Source: Ornithodoros turicata
Lineage: Eukaryota; Arthropoda; Arachnida; Ixodida; Argasidae
Reading direction: 5' to 3'
Assembly: GCF_037126465.1 (NCBI RefSeq)
Contig: NC_088210.1
Location: 10,128,011 to 10,192,010 of the forward strand
Length of the DNA: 64,000 bases
Position numbers and translations under genes: made by a program. Below are positions 20,747 to 31,275 of the stretch, piece after piece; positions within the stretch are counted from its first letter, which is position 1, and every line of letters begins with the position of its first letter. Below the pieces are notes generated by a model. The model ran no database searches. It was not told the DNA's origin and was given only the letters and a program-made list of their open reading frames with translations.

Positions 20747-21768
20747 CGGACAATTGCTCACCGGACAACTGCTCACCGGACAATTGCTCACCAAAAACTG
20801 CTGAGGCCGGACAATTGCTCACCGCCTCTTTCACCACACTTGTGATTTTATTTCGCGTTTTTGGCGCTTGACTTTTTTATGTTAGCTGAACTTCTTTTTT
20901 AGATGTGTAAGTGGCTTCAAATAGATCTAGGAATCCACCATTGAAGAGGGTGAGGCGAGAGGTCGTCCACTTGAAGGCACACCTGAAGCGTCTTTGTCAG
21001 GATCTCCGTCCATGGGGCGTTCCTAGAGGATTATTTCCCAAGGGGGGGGGGGGCAGCAAAGTGTTTCCAGGGGGGCAAAGCGTGCAACCACGTCACCTCC
21101 TTCCCTGGAGACGGACGCTGCGGACTGTGCGGGTGTTCACAGGTTCATATTATGATGACCCTGAGAAAAAAAAATCATGACCTATGAATAAAGAGTGCGC
21201 AATTTTCCAAAGTGACCTTGTCCCCGTCTCTTTACGCTCATGCCTGCGTCACCAGGATCTTCCAAGACACGAGAAGGGGAAGATTTAAAATCACATCATT
21301 ATTTAACCACTAAAATTAACGAATTTTCTATATCTGTCCAAGTCGGTTTAGCGAACGAAAGCCACCTTTTAGCGCCCGTTAGGCTTAGTAGGGCGGAGAC
21401 GACTGAACAGTACGGTGGTTAGTTTATTATTAGGTTGGTCCAAGTTCAGTGTTTGCACCGCTATGTCCAGGTTAGTCTAAGTTCGCTGTTGGCAGTTTCC
21501 CGCGCGCAACTGTGCATTGTATAGCCAGATAACATTTATTTACAGTAGTTTGTTTTGAAATGGGGATTTCGATCACTTTATTTCGAGGTGCACCCAAGTT
21601 CAGCTAACAAATAAAAAGTCAAGTATAAGAGCACCATAAACGATAAATAAAATCACATCACATAAAACCGCGAAATAAAATTACATATAAGTGCGGTGAC
21701 AGAGGCGGTGAGCAATTGTCTGGCTTCAGCGGTTCTGTGGCGTGAGCAATTGTCCGGTGAGCAATTGT
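20747..21768. mobile_element. foldback element with iterated CCGGACAATTGCTCA
   Basis: The left end has four units close to ccggacaattgctcacc (20757-20823), and the right end has three in inverted form (tgagcaattgtccgg, 21709-21768). The arms continue with ccgcctctttcaccacactt and gtgattttatttcgcg, matched by the reverse of 21660-21705. The centre has a G run near 21044 and no recognisable coding sequence. End-clustered iterated motifs suggest transposase binding sites, which is inference. Confidence 0.78.
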
Positions 21769-22276
21769 ACGTATATTCTACAAAAAAGCAACACTTCAAA
21801 TTGCATATCAGGGACACCTCGCACTGAAACAACAACAACAACTTTTTTTAAATGATGATAGGAGTTGCCATTCCAACTCTGAGACAAAGTTAGTTGATTA
21901 GTGTGCTTACGTACTACACTGAAACGTGTAAAAGCAACTACTGGTGTTGTGCTACCGAGACAAGTGTATTGGTGTAGATCCTGTAGCGCGATCCTTGGGC
22001 AATGCAGTGTCGCCACCGGCATGTAAACAAGATACGCCTTACACGATGGGAAATGTCAAAAGGTGATGATGATGATGATGCTTGGAGTTTTATCGAATAT
22101 CAACATTTATAGGTGATTATGCCTGTGGGATCGTCAAAGAATGCGTATCGCTAATTTTGTGTCTCAAAACGTAACAGTAGATCGTATACACAGTTTTGTC
22201 TAGCTGACACAAACAAGGCATTCTGGTTAGCTTGGTTGGTTGGTTTTACTGTATATGAATTGCGGAACCCGTTTTC
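21769..22276. other. unassigned sequence with GAT tract
   Basis: No gene is seen. A (GAT)n tract at about 22063-22080 is followed by gcttggagttttatcgaata; the setting suggests an old retroelement tail but nothing decides it. Confidence 0.3.
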
Positions 22277-22500
22277 AGGTACCCGGGTTCGAATCCCGGT
22301 GCCGGCTGTGCTGTCTGGGGTTTTTCCTGCGTTTTCCTCGGGCGCTTTCAGACATATGTCGGCACAGTTCCCTTAGAAGTCGGCCCAGGACGCACATTCC
22401 CCCAGGGAGTCAGTCGTGACGTTGCCCACCACCGTGAGGCCGACAACGGCGCGCCCTTTCACCTACACAAACGCAACGCGGAGAGAGAGAAAAAAAGCGT
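22277..22500 (+). repeat. SINE family 1 subfamily B, 5'-truncated
   Basis: Starts at the B box, acccgggttcgaatcccggt, then gccggctgtgctgtctgggg, cttagaagtcggcccaggac and a 3' end gtgacgttgcccaccaccgt with gaggccgacaacggc. This 3' end differs from the common subfamily but matches 34797-35015 on the other strand. Confidence 0.75.
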
Positions 22501-23774
22501 AACCAATGACGACGATGACGATGATGTTGTTGTTGTTGTTGTTACCAAAGCCATCGAGCGCAAAAGCAAGAATGACATAAAGGACAGGATGCTTTCATCG
22601 CATATGCGCATAACAACAAATTGTAATGCGCCTGTCGTACCGGAAATCGAATGTCATTTCCGGCGAATGACATTCACACTCACTGTCATTCGTTCACCGC
22701 TACATGGGAACACAATGATGTGCACAAGAATTTGGCCTTCGCTTATCGAATTAATTCGAGAACTCACTCCTGTGTGCACCTGTGAGGACTATGTAATCTC
22801 TGTGGTGATAAGGGAGCACAGCAGTAAAAACGGACGCATCAAATATAACGAAAAACAAAAAGAAAATGTTAAGGTCAATGTGCGTAGGCCGATATAGGCT
22901 GCTGTACTCGTGGCGGTTTTACGAGTGTGTTAATTTTTACGTCAAAAAAGGAGAACTTCGCAACTATGAACGTACCATTTGCTCGTTCTCAGTCAAATTA
23001 AGCGGTCGATTTTCATGTTGGCTATGATTTATTTGTTGAGCGTGCAATATGAACCCGTTCGTGATCAGGAGCTGTTGAAACTGAGATTTCCCTGAGATGA
23101 AACTGAGATGAAACTGAGATTTCCCAGTCTCGGGTTTTCGTCATGGATCTTAGCCACCAGCTCGCTTGCTTTTTAACCATTTTATCTGTATCGCTTTCAT
23201 GTTGTTTTTAAACAGTTTTTGATCTCTAGCTAATTAGAAATTGACGCATATGCCGATTGGTATAGTGCATGTAGTCCTGGTACTTTGCGAGTCGTCATTG
23301 ACGTCATTTCATTATTATTATTATTTTTTTTTTTTTTTTTTTGTTGACTCTAAGAGATGAGCCACAGAAAATTGTGTACTCATCTTCCGAAACTTCCCCT
23401 GACCATTTAGCCCGCTTGTTAACCCTATCTTGCCTATTTCTATCCTTGAGTCAACAACTGAGACAAGTTCTAAAACATTGCAACATTGCTGTCGCACTGA
23501 AGTGCAGCATCCCATCGTATACTCTCTAGGAGCGCCATCACCGCTGCGCTTCAGAATAGCATTTCCTTTCTTTCGTTGTCTTTTTCCTCTCCGCGCGAGA
23601 GAGTGTTTTTTTTTTTTTTTTTTTTTTTTGAGAGAGTGTATTTGCATCAAATGAAAGGCTCGCCACAGAGGTCCTATAACGACAAAGTGACATTAATCTC
23701 CCGTTCGACAGAGGTATAACGCTGTATCAAAGTTACCCGATTACAACGAAGAACGTTATGTTCGCTGCTGTGAT
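22501..23774. other. unassigned, microsatellites and small motifs
   Basis: No gene is supported. There are (GAT)n/(GTT)n tracts at 22513-22542, a cluster of gaatgtcatt/aatgacattc motifs at 22645-22695 like those at 8305-9153, and T runs at 23321-23342 and 23608-23629. The phrase accagctcgcttgcttttta near 23157-23176 also occurs inverted near 31692-31710 and 16718-16735. Confidence 0.4.
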
Positions 23775-23832
23775 AAATCGCCTATATCGCCTTTGCGTAC
23801 GTAAGGGGCAGCGTTCGTGGCATAAATGGATA

Positions 23833-24380
23833 CAACAACAACAACAACATAGATGAATGGATGATGATGATGTGGGATGTTTCCCTGCGTTGAGTGCAGG
23901 ACCCTACCCCATTCCAAAAAGGTTCACATGAAAGGATGACGAGGGAAGGAAATCCCTACAGTTCGTGAAGGAGGCCGGTGGCCCTCAGAAAGGAAAGAAG
24001 AGCGCCAAGTGCACGGCACTGGTGTCCAGGGTTACTCCATGGGCCGAGAACTTTGCAGATGTTGAATGGCCTCTGATCCAGCATTTCAGGTTGAGATTTA
24101 AAGGCCCGTCGCTCGCGTACGTACTGGCTGCAGTCTTCGAGAATGTGTCGGATTGTTGCCGGTAAACCACAAGTTGTACACAGCGCCGTGGTGCTGTGGC
24201 CCAGCCTATACCGGAGTGCAGGGGTGAATGCGACGCTAAGTCGTAAACGACGCACTAGAGACGTAAACAGGCGAGGGAAACCGCTTGGCATGTCAAATGA
24301 AAGCGTTGGGTCAACAGCATTCAGAAGCGACCACCGGGTGATGTCATGACACCATTCCTGATATGCCCAGGGCGACGTCA
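23833..24380 (-). mobile_element. non-LTR retrotransposon 3' fragment
   Basis: A 5'-truncated LINE insertion. The 12-bp sequence cataaatggata occurs on both sides (23821-23832 and 24381-24392). Its 3' end carries trinucleotide tracts (CAT)n and (GTT)n instead of a poly-A tail. The open frame from 24380 to 23956 includes the post-reverse-transcriptase zinc-binding segment described in the next entry. Confidence 0.88.
23956..24380 (-). pseudogene. LINE ORF2 C-terminal region
   Basis: About 141 codons read without a stop: VTSPWAYQEWCHDITRW near the start, NAVDPTLSFDMPSGFPR, then RLSVAFTPALRYRLGHS and the zinc-type segment CTTCGLPATIRHILEDCSQY (Cys-x2-Cys-x7-His-x4-Cys). This order, a basin after the RNase H region and then a CCHC segment, is usual in the C-termini of I/Jockey-type LINEs and is common in tick sequences annotated as tick transposon. 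The endonuclease and reverse transcriptase are absent, so it is dead. The frame beyond 24380 is host sequence. Confidence 0.8.
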
Positions 24381-24737
24381 CATAAATGGATAGCGATAGG
24401 CGATAGCGTACCAATTTAGGGTTCTTCGTTTTCGGGTTTTATGATTTTGTCAAATTCGGGAGGGAAAAATCGGGCGCTATTTATACACGAGGATTCGGGG
24501 AGAAATCGGCCGCTATGATCTCTGTTTTGATATGTCACCGTGGAAATTTCGGACGAACCGAAAGGCATACGAAACAAGCCATTGCTGTGATACTGGGACG
24601 AGAAACAAGAATCTTTATGTTTCCGGTAAGAACTGGGATAGTGAATGACACGCGGTATTCAAACACTCTACACGAGCTCCACAAAAGCCCGTCTTTGACG
24701 AAACGTAAACGGAGGACAAATAGGGTTGTCACAAATA

Positions 24738-25829
24738 CAGTCAACCCTCGATTTATGAACCTTCGATTTATGAATTCCCTCGTTTTATGAGCACTAGCAC
24801 GAGGAACCAAACTTTTTACATGCATTTTTCCCTCGTTTTATGAACCTCGATATTCGAATAATGAACGGAATTTCTGGGAACGAACTAGGAGTAGGGTTGC
24901 CACCTTTCGTAGCGAAAAATACCGGCTGAGGGAAAGAGGGTGGAATAGAGGGAAAGGAGGAAGGGCTTGTGGAAAAGGGAAAGTGGGTGAGGGGTGGACG
25001 AGCACACACACATAGAGAGAGAGAGAGCGCTCGCTCAAGATAATACGAGGAAACATGTTCCTGTGTGTGGCTGTATCACTGATGCTAGAAGTAACAATGA
25101 TAATAATAATAAGAATGAATAACTAAGAAAACGACTGGTGACTGCCGAGCTGGGTGTGTGTTCCATATTTATTTAAGCTGTAGTGGAATGTTGAAGGGAA
25201 AATCCCGTAAAAGCCCTTATGAAAGGTATTCAGCCACAAATACCGGCAAAATGCTGCCGGTATCACCTTCCTACCGGCAGCCGGCAGAGCGCCCAAATAA
25301 CCGGCCGTGCCGGTATAATACCGGCCTGGTGGCAACCCTAACTAGGAGTTGCCCAGCGTTTTTGCCCTCAATTTATGAACGGATCGTTCCGAGGTCAACA
25401 AAAACCTTCAAAGGGATTATTCGTGGTCTTATGAATGACGCCTGAACAGACAAAACGTTTTCGAGGTATTGCACCCTGGGTTCTTAACCCCTCGAAATCC
25501 GAACAACAAACGGGTTTTTACAGAAGTGTTCCTGACCTCAATTGACGCAGCGGAAGGCATGGTCCAAAGCAAAATTAAACTATTTAGTATTGCATAATAA
25601 ACAGAGTGTGAATGCGCTAGCATCTGTGTTTTGTGAGACTGATACAGCAGAAGGCATGGTCCGAAGCAATATTACACAATATATTGCATTATAAACAGAA
25701 TATCAACTCGGAAATACTGTTCCATTTGCTCGATAGTACTCACTTAACGGAATTTTCGATTTATGAACCCCTCGATTTATGAACGATTTTTCGGGGAACC
25801 GAGGGTGTTCATAAATCGAGGGTTGACTG
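24738..25829. mobile_element. pogo/Tigger-like element, TA-flanked
   Basis: cagtcaaccctcgatttatg and cataaatcgagggttgactg are perfect inverted ends with TA on both sides (24736-24737, 25830-25831). The subterminal regions repeat cctcgatttatgaac and ccctcgttttatgagc. Ends of the CAGTCAACCCTCG type are known from Tigger/pogo elements. No DDE transposase frame is visible. A hAT-like MITE is nested at 24892-25340. Confidence 0.8.
24892..25340. mobile_element. hAT-like MITE, TAGGGTTGCCACC family, copy 2
   Basis: Left end tagggttgccacctttcg, right end ggcctggtggcaaccctа-type ending at 25340. The flanks actaggag at 24884-24891 and 25341-25348 are identical. It aligns with 1626-2048 in reverse orientation, including the ccggtataataccgg cluster by one end and the (TAA)n tract. 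It is the innermost and therefore youngest insertion of the nest. Confidence 0.92.
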
Positions 25830-26019
25830 TAGCTCTCTTTGCTGATATTAGGGTTCACTTCTCCGACGCTTTACCGGGAACGACAAGTTGAAGGACCGCA
25901 ACGATTTCGGGTAGATATCGGGTTTTACCCGAATTTTTGAAAATTTGTATCGTGAAAAATCGGGTTTAACCCGAAAACGAAGAATCTTACATTCGATATA
26001 GTAAACCATTAGCATCTAC

Positions 26020-26452
26020 CAGGGATGGGCAGTATTTAAATACATTGTAATTAAAATGCTATTTAAAATATAAATGCATGTATTTATATATTATATTTAA
26101 AAACAGACTCGAAAAATGTGTTTATACTCATATTTAAATACTAGTTTTCGGGTATTTATTCTTTTAAATACTTTATAAATGCCCCTAAATACAGTATATA
26201 GTGACTTCGTTATTTCTGAAATTTGTAATTTCTGTATTTCTGTACAGACATACGTTATTTCTGTAATTCCAGATGACATTTTCGTCACAGTATTTATGGT
26301 AGTAGTTACGGTATTTAAATATCGTATTTATATTTTGTATTTATAATACTCGTGTTAAAAAGTATTTATGAAGAGTATCTAAATAGCCCTTTCAACAAAT
26401 TATTTTGTATTTATATTTAAATACTCAAAAAATGTATTTATGCCCATCCCTG
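26020..26452. mobile_element. hAT-like element, CAGGGATGGGCA ends, short copy
   Basis: Ends cagggatgggcagtatttaa and gtatttatgcccatccctg. Flanks gcatctac (26012-26019) and gcatctat (26453-26460) agree at 7 of 8. The subterminal regions are strings of atttaaata and aaatac. The 715-bp relative at 50071-50785 keeps part of a hAT transposase, so the superfamily is supported by protein as well as by ends. Confidence 0.92.
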
Positions 26453-26544
26453 GCATCTATATACTATCTAGTACGGAACCGTCCAGAGTGTATCACAAAA
26501 CAAAAGTTTTTCTCTGTTCAACCCGTGCACGTGACGAGTCATCT

Positions 26545-26583
26545 AGGAGGAGGAGGAGGAGGTGGGGGGGGGGGGGGGGGGGC
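26545..26583. repeat. GGA microsatellite and G run
   Basis: (GGA)n passes into 17 or more G. Such tracts may form G-quadruplexes; the length may not be exact. Confidence 0.7.
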
Positions 26584-26896
26584 TAGGTGACGACAATTTT
26601 CTCGCCGTCTGGCTGGGGCCACGTTGTGCCTAAATTGTACGATGTTTCTCACCGAGTCATCGGGTGAATGAATCAGTTTCCGGGAGTGGATTCACCGTGT
26701 AGCTTGCCAGGGGAACCCACACATGCTCTCCTTTGCTTTCTTTCTTTCTTCCTTCCCTCCACCCTCTCCTTCTACGCAAGGGTCGCTGGCACCGGGTGGG
26801 TGGATGTTTTTCTTTTGTTTGTTTGTTTTGCTTTTTGAGAAACACAGAGATAGGAGATCCACAGATGTCTGTCCTCGTGTCCTCCTAATCCATGGG

Positions 26897-27530
26897 CAGA
26901 GCTGGGAAGTAACTAATTGTGAGGACTAACTTACAATAATTCGCTATTTTTGGGAAATTAAATTAATTACGGTAACTAAATTTATTTAATTAACTAAATG
27001 CTTTCGGATGTTACATTTTGCCTGTGACTTGGCGTAGCTGTACTTTCTGCTGTGTTTCTACTGTATCTGCTTGTTGAGCGTGCATTTTAATATCTATTGA
27101 ATGCGTAATGTACTCAAACAAGAACTTTTAACTTCTCTTTTTATAAACCTTGGGGGGGGGGGGGGGGTTCGTTGTCATAAAATTATACAAATAACACCGG
27201 TGTTAAATGTGCTTCTCTTCTGGGTTCCATTCAGGTATTCTCTTTTCCGCATTTGCATGAGCTCCGCTGTTCACCTAACCATTTATGTTATGTAGCCTAT
27301 GTATTATGTATGTACTATGTATGTAGCCTATCGATTATCAGCTTCTGCGAGCAAAACATGTACTTTTAATTAGTTTGTCTGTGGGGAGCAGTGTCTTAGT
27401 ATGGCCGCTTTAAACGCAAACAGCCTGAATTAACTCACCGAGAGTAACTTACTTGCATTCCACGAGTAACTATAACTTAAATACTTTCAGGGTCATTTAA
27501 CTATAATATAATTCAATTATTTTTTTAAGT
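26897..27530. repeat. degraded hAT-like sequence, CAGAGCTGGGAAGTAACT
   Basis: The left end cagagctgggaagtaactaa is typical of a hAT group with GCTGGGAAGT ends and is followed by aattaattacggtaac variants. The matching right end is not clear; agtaactataacttaaatac near 27465 is the likely degraded partner. A G run lies at 27151-27167. No coding sequence is seen. Confidence 0.5.
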
Positions 27531-27743
27531 AAATTGCAGCGACCGTGCTTGGGATTGAAAGAGAAATTAAGGATAAAAATTGGAAAGTTGGCAGAAATAA
27601 GATGAAAAAGAAAGCGAAATAAATAGTGGAATTACTGTCGCACGAACATTCGAAACTATATAAATCGACAAGGCACGGACTGATACCGGAACGGAACCGA
27701 AGACTGCTTGGAACCCAGATCTTTTCAAGAACCGTGACCGGTA

Positions 27744-27957
27744 CGCTTGGGACAAAAGTTTACGGAACACCGGAGTGTCACACTTCTGCATTGGAGCGGC
27801 ACCCTAGTAGCAAACGGGGGCAGAAAAATACACTCCGAGATGGCTAGAACAGCCGGTCACCTGTTTCTTATTCGAACTCTTCCTGATATCTAACAGGGGG
27901 CCGCTCCGATAAAGAAATACGCCAGTCGCATGTTCCGTAAACTTTTGTCCCAAGCTG
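27744..27957. mobile_element. TA-flanked MITE, CTTGGGACAAAAGTTTACGG
   Basis: cgcttgggacaaaagtttac and gtaaacttttgtcccaagctg are inverted ends with TA on both sides (27742-27743, 27958-27959). The other copy of the host repeat, near 32765-32785, shows the empty site. Related to 10822-11609 by the end phrase ttacggaaca. Confidence 0.85.
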
Positions 27958-28256
27958 TACGTAACCGCAATACACCATCGGCATTTAGCGGATAACGTAA
28001 CCTGAACCGAAAAGTATGATTTCGGTTATCGGTTCATATGAATCGGTTCAAGCGTGAACACGAATAACTGTGGATGCGATATTTGTATCGCTTTTCAAAT
28101 CTTATTCGCGGTGTAATACCTGTGCTGCCTGCGCCATGTACCCTTCATTCAGAAGTTGTGTAGACAACATAAAATGTTACGCGCTTGTACCGATAATATC
28201 ATGTCATCGGACGGCATACGCATCGTATGACATGTATGGTGTACGTCCCTTATGAG

Positions 28257-28716
28257 TAGGGAGTGACTTTTTCGGGTTAAATGCCTTTCTCAGATTCGGG
28301 GGTAAAAATCGGGCGCTATTTTTAAATCTGTAATTCGGGGAGAAATCGGGTTATAATTGTGCCTTCGGGTGTTATCGGGCGTTTTTTTGTTTCTCCTCTT
28401 GCCTACTGAGTTATTTCCTTTTTTCTTCTTCTTATTTTTGGGTGACCTACCAGTGCTAATACCCGAAGGCATAGACAGTGCTGACACACATGGGTATATT
28501 TCTGGTGACCCATTGATGGTGGACCTAAGTGACCCATTCTTTCATGTGCTACACGTGGCGACCGTTGTCCGTCTCCAGTGTATCGAAGCGTCACTTGAGG
28601 ATTTCATAGTGACTGGAATTCGGGGAGAAATCGGGTTAAACCCGAGTATGTCGGAGGTCAGTTCGGGGGGGAATAACCGGGCGGAATCGGGTTTAACCCG
28701 AAAAAGTCACTCCCTA
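28257..28716. mobile_element. hAT-like element, TAGGGAGTGACTTTTTCGGG ends
   Basis: tagggagtgactttttcggg and cccgaaaaagtcactcccta are perfect inverted ends. The 8-bp flanks cttatgag at 28249-28256 and 28717-28724 are identical, and copy 2 of the host repeat has the empty site near 33076. The interior holds phrases of the form aaatcggg and acccgag shared with 24417-25988. About 460 bp, no transposase. Confidence 0.93.
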
Positions 28717-28923
28717 CTTATGAGTCTTATAAACTGTATTATTGGAATCATTTAAGATACCAAGTGGTGCACGTTATTTGTTTACACGTCTTTTTGCTTA
28801 ACCGCTGAACGCACGTTTTTCTTGCCTTGTAGTTTGTTACAGCATCACCGAAATGAATGTGCACGGGATATAAGAGACAGCGCAACAAATTATTTTACGG
28901 GGAATGGCGCAAACGGCAAAAGT

Positions 28924-29215
28924 TTTTTTTTTTAATTCTGTGTTAGCGCCGCGAAGCAACTGTGGCTATGAGCGGCGTACAGACATGGACAGATGGAGAG
29001 AGGACAGCAGGAAGGAGTGGAGGACAGGGGGGTTAGTGTGCGTCCTGGGCCGACTTCAGGGGGAACTGTGCCGACATTCGTCTGGAAAGTCTTCGGAAAA
29101 CCCAGGGAAAATCACAGACAGCACAGCCGGTGACAGGATTCGAACCCGAGTCACCTCCCAGTCTCGGCGTGGAAAGCGACCATCCTAACCACTACTATGC
29201 CACGGGAGCTTGTCG
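28924..29215 (-). repeat. SINE family 1, complete, with target duplication
   Basis: Minus-strand copy with the T-tract (A tail) at the left, ccgcgaagcaactgtggcta, gtgcgtcctgggccgacttc, tgacaggattcgaacccgag (B box) and accactactatgccacggga (A box side). The 12-bp flanks aacggcaaaagt at 28912-28923 and 29216-29227 are identical, which marks target-primed insertion. It gives the reference length of this SINE, about 290 bp. Confidence 0.95.
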
Positions 29216-29449
29216 AACGGCAAAAGTGCGTCGAAGAAAGAGTTCACTCTTTCTTCGATCTTGCAGACGGCACTGCACCACCCTTTCGGAGCGCAACAGA
29301 TAAATACTGCGTTCATTTTCACCCGATTGCACTTTGTAGCTCATTTTGCGACATCCACGCAGCCTGCAGATACATTGTGGAGAAAACAGAGAGAAAAAAA
29401 AAGAAAGAAAGAAGCGGTTCAACTGTTTTGTTATCGGTAAGCGCAAATA

Positions 29450-30053
29450 CAGGGTGTGACCCTATAAAAGTCTACCCGTGCCGCCATGCCGTATTCGCAA
29501 ATTACTCAATGCAGGTGGCATATTGTGCGATCTTTATATAAAGCTCATAAGGACATTTAATCTTGGTAAATTTCAAAGTGATTGAGTGCCGCAGCACGAA
29601 GTTATAACTCAAAACGTGCAATTCCCATAGTCAAAACAAACAAGATGGCGGCGTTGAGAAGAGCACTTGACATGCTGCTCCACACACGACAACGTGTCGC
29701 ATATCCTGCAAGCCGGATGGAACTGCAGTTTTCATTTCGCTTTCGTGTAACTGTCGTATTTCGCTCAGAAGTAAGCAACGTGAGGAACGAAAAATGCCGA
29801 CGCATACTCAGCAGACGACACCCAAAAGGGATGTCGTCTGCTAACTGAGAGGCGCCATCTTGGCTGTTTTGACTACGGGAATCTCACGTTTCGCGCTATA
29901 ACTTTGCGTTACGGTGCTCAATCACATCGATATTTACCATGATGAAATGTCCTTATGAGTTTTATACGTAGGCAACACATTGTACCGCCTGCATTGAGTA
30001 ATTGGCGAGCACGGCATGCCGGCGCGGGTAGACTTTTATAGGGTAACACCCTG
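29450..30053. mobile_element. TA-flanked foldback element, CAGGGTGTGACCC ends
   Basis: cagggtgtgaccctataaaa with gtctacccg is inverted relative to cgggtagacttttatagggt with aacaccctg; TA flanks both ends (29448-29449, 30054-30055). Arms continue for about 220 bp (ctcataaggacattt, gattgag). The centre has agcagacgac and gtcgtctgct as an inverted pair at 29810-29842, with aagatggcgg and gccatcttgg beside it. Confidence 0.85.
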
Positions 30054-30168
30054 TATTAAAAAGGCGAATCCCGTCACCGTATCTGAAACTGCTTTCAGAG
30101 TTCTTACACTCAACCGTATAGCCGTAACTGAACCGATTTTCGTTTCGGTTTCAGTCCCTGCAACGCAG

Positions 30169-30520
30169 CTTCATTAAGATCGCTAAGTCATGTGTGAACT
30201 TGTGAAAGCGAACCTCGCATCTGTCTCAGTGGCCCGGAAACATTGGACTAAAGCGCGGAACGCACCCGTTTCCTGTCATGTGCGTTCACAAGCCCTAGAC
30301 ATTTCTACGACACTGAAAGGCCCGTCGTCCAGTGCTGCCAACTCCGGTTGCAGGCGACGACGTCGTTCAAGGTAACGTTCCCAGGTCGCTGGCACCGTGT
30401 GTGAGGCGGTGTATCTTACGCAATGTGAGGGATCGGGAGAGGAAGCCAGTTTCCTAAAGGGGTGATGAGGTGACATCTAACTTGGCTCGAAACCTTGCCT
30501 CCATCGTCTGTCAAGAGAAG
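30169..30520. other. unassigned sequence
   Basis: No gene or repeat boundary is visible. Confidence 0.3.
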
Positions 30521-30540
30521 GGGGGGATATTTTAATAATT

Positions 30541-30818
30541 TTTTTTAAATAATTGGGTGTTTTACGTCGCGAGACAACTGAGATCATGAGCGACGCCACA
30601 GCGGTCGGTCTGTGGATTGCTTTTGCCCACCTGAGGGTTCTTTAACGTGCGATGAAAGCTCATCACACGGCACCCCGTATTTAACGTCCCTCGCGGAAGA
30701 CGGCGTGTCTAAGCAACTTGTACCCTGCCACCAAGTTGCTGGCGTCCTCGGCCGGGTTCGAACCCGCGATCTCGGGATCAGAGGGCGAACACGCTACCGA
30801 CTGAGCCACCGAGGCCGG
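30541..30818 (-). repeat. tRNA-derived SINE, family 2, complete
   Basis: On the minus strand it opens ccggcctcggtggctcagtc (A box) and cgcgggttcgaacccggccg (B box). A body follows with gcaacttggtggcagggtac, gccgtgtgatgagctttcat, cgttaaagaaccctcaggtg and ctcagttgtctcgcgacgta, ending aaaacacccaattat and A-rich sequence. A nearly identical copy is at 60099-60370. The G run with atatttt-like sequence on both sides (30520-30540 and 30820-30850) may be its target duplication. Confidence 0.92.
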
Positions 30819-30837
30819 GAAGGGGGGGGGGGTGTAT

Positions 30838-31062
30838 GTTTATTTATTAAGAAAAAAGAAATGAAAGATCAGTCAGACGGAGGTCGTCTTGCTATTCCAA
30901 AAAAAAAAAAAAGGAAAAGGGGGAAGAAAAGAAAAGGAAGAGAAAAAGAAGAAATGAAAACAAAAGGAGAAGAAACAGAAGGAAAGAAGAGAGAAAGAGG
31001 AAAGAAAAGAAGAAAAGGAAAAGTGAAGACAGAAAAAAGGAAAGGAAAAGGAAGAACCCATT
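30838..31062. repeat. homopurine A/G tract
   Basis: From about 30898 to 31060 the plus strand is almost only A and G (ggaaaagggggaagaaaaga and similar). It can form H-DNA or triplexes. The long lysine/glutamate-rich ORF across it is a composition artefact. Confidence 0.85.
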
Positions 31063-31108
31063 ATAAAATAATGCTGTTGTTGTTGTTTCTACGCCCGAGG
31101 CATCGTGG

Positions 31109-31275
31109 AATGGACATTTTTTCACAACGCTTCCGCGCATGCTCTGTTACTCTGACGGCGCCGGAGAGAGTTCCCTACATATTCGACAGATGGCGCCGGC
31201 TCTGTTTTAGCACGCGCAGAGCACGTTTCGCAGGACAGCCGCTAGGATACGACGCGAGCGTGAAAAAGGTCCATT
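31109..31275. mobile_element. inverted-repeat MITE, TGGACCTTTTTTCAC family, short copy
   Basis: aatggacattttttcacaac and gcgtgaaaaaggtccatt are inverted. It shares 95 bp at one end and 50 bp at the other with 5869-6312; the middle of that copy is missing here, so this is a deletion derivative. Confidence 0.75.

Larger units (their letters stand above)
23775..24410. mobile_element. relative of the 8543 MITE, split by LINE insertion
   Basis: The left part tatcgcctttgcgtacgtaa with ggggcagcg (23787-23814) and the right part gcgataggcgatagcgtacc (24393-24412) belong to one inverted-repeat element like 8543-8715. Between them lies the LINE fragment with its 12-bp duplication, so the LINE landed in this element. 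Confidence 0.6.
24417..25988. mobile_element. hAT-like element, outer shell of a nest
   Basis: Ends tagggttcttcgttttcggg and cccgaaaacgaagaatctta are inverted. Subterminal phrases aaaaatcgggcgctattta, gattcggggagaaatcgg and cgggtttaaccc also occur in the element at 28257-28716, so they are related. I found no matching 8-bp flanks. It contains the TA-flanked element 24738-25829. Confidence 0.7.
27674..30160. mobile_element. large hAT-like repeat, copy 1, with four insertions
   Basis: It matches 32703-35729 in order: accggaacggaaccgaa, ggttcatatgaatcggtt, gatatttgtatcgctttt, tttaagataccaag, gaatgtgcacg, gcgtcgaagaaagag, ggcactgc-ccaccctttcgg, tttgtagctcattttg and the right end cgtttcggtttcagtccctg. 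Filled by 27744-27957, 28257-28716, 28924-29215 and 29450-30053, none of which is in copy 2. The left end has diverged and no clear 8-bp duplication remains. No transposase frame is seen. Confidence 0.72.

Noticed and set aside
20747..21768. CRISPR-like array because of repeated CCGGACAATTGCTCA
   Set aside because: There are few units, almost no spacers, inverted copies at the other end, and the context is eukaryotic.
29640..29870. AAGATGGCGGC / GCCATCTT motifs as a host-gene promoter (YY1-like)
   Set aside because: They lie as an inverted pair inside a foldback element; similar pairs occur at 44085 and 44912 inside another. They are parts of elements.
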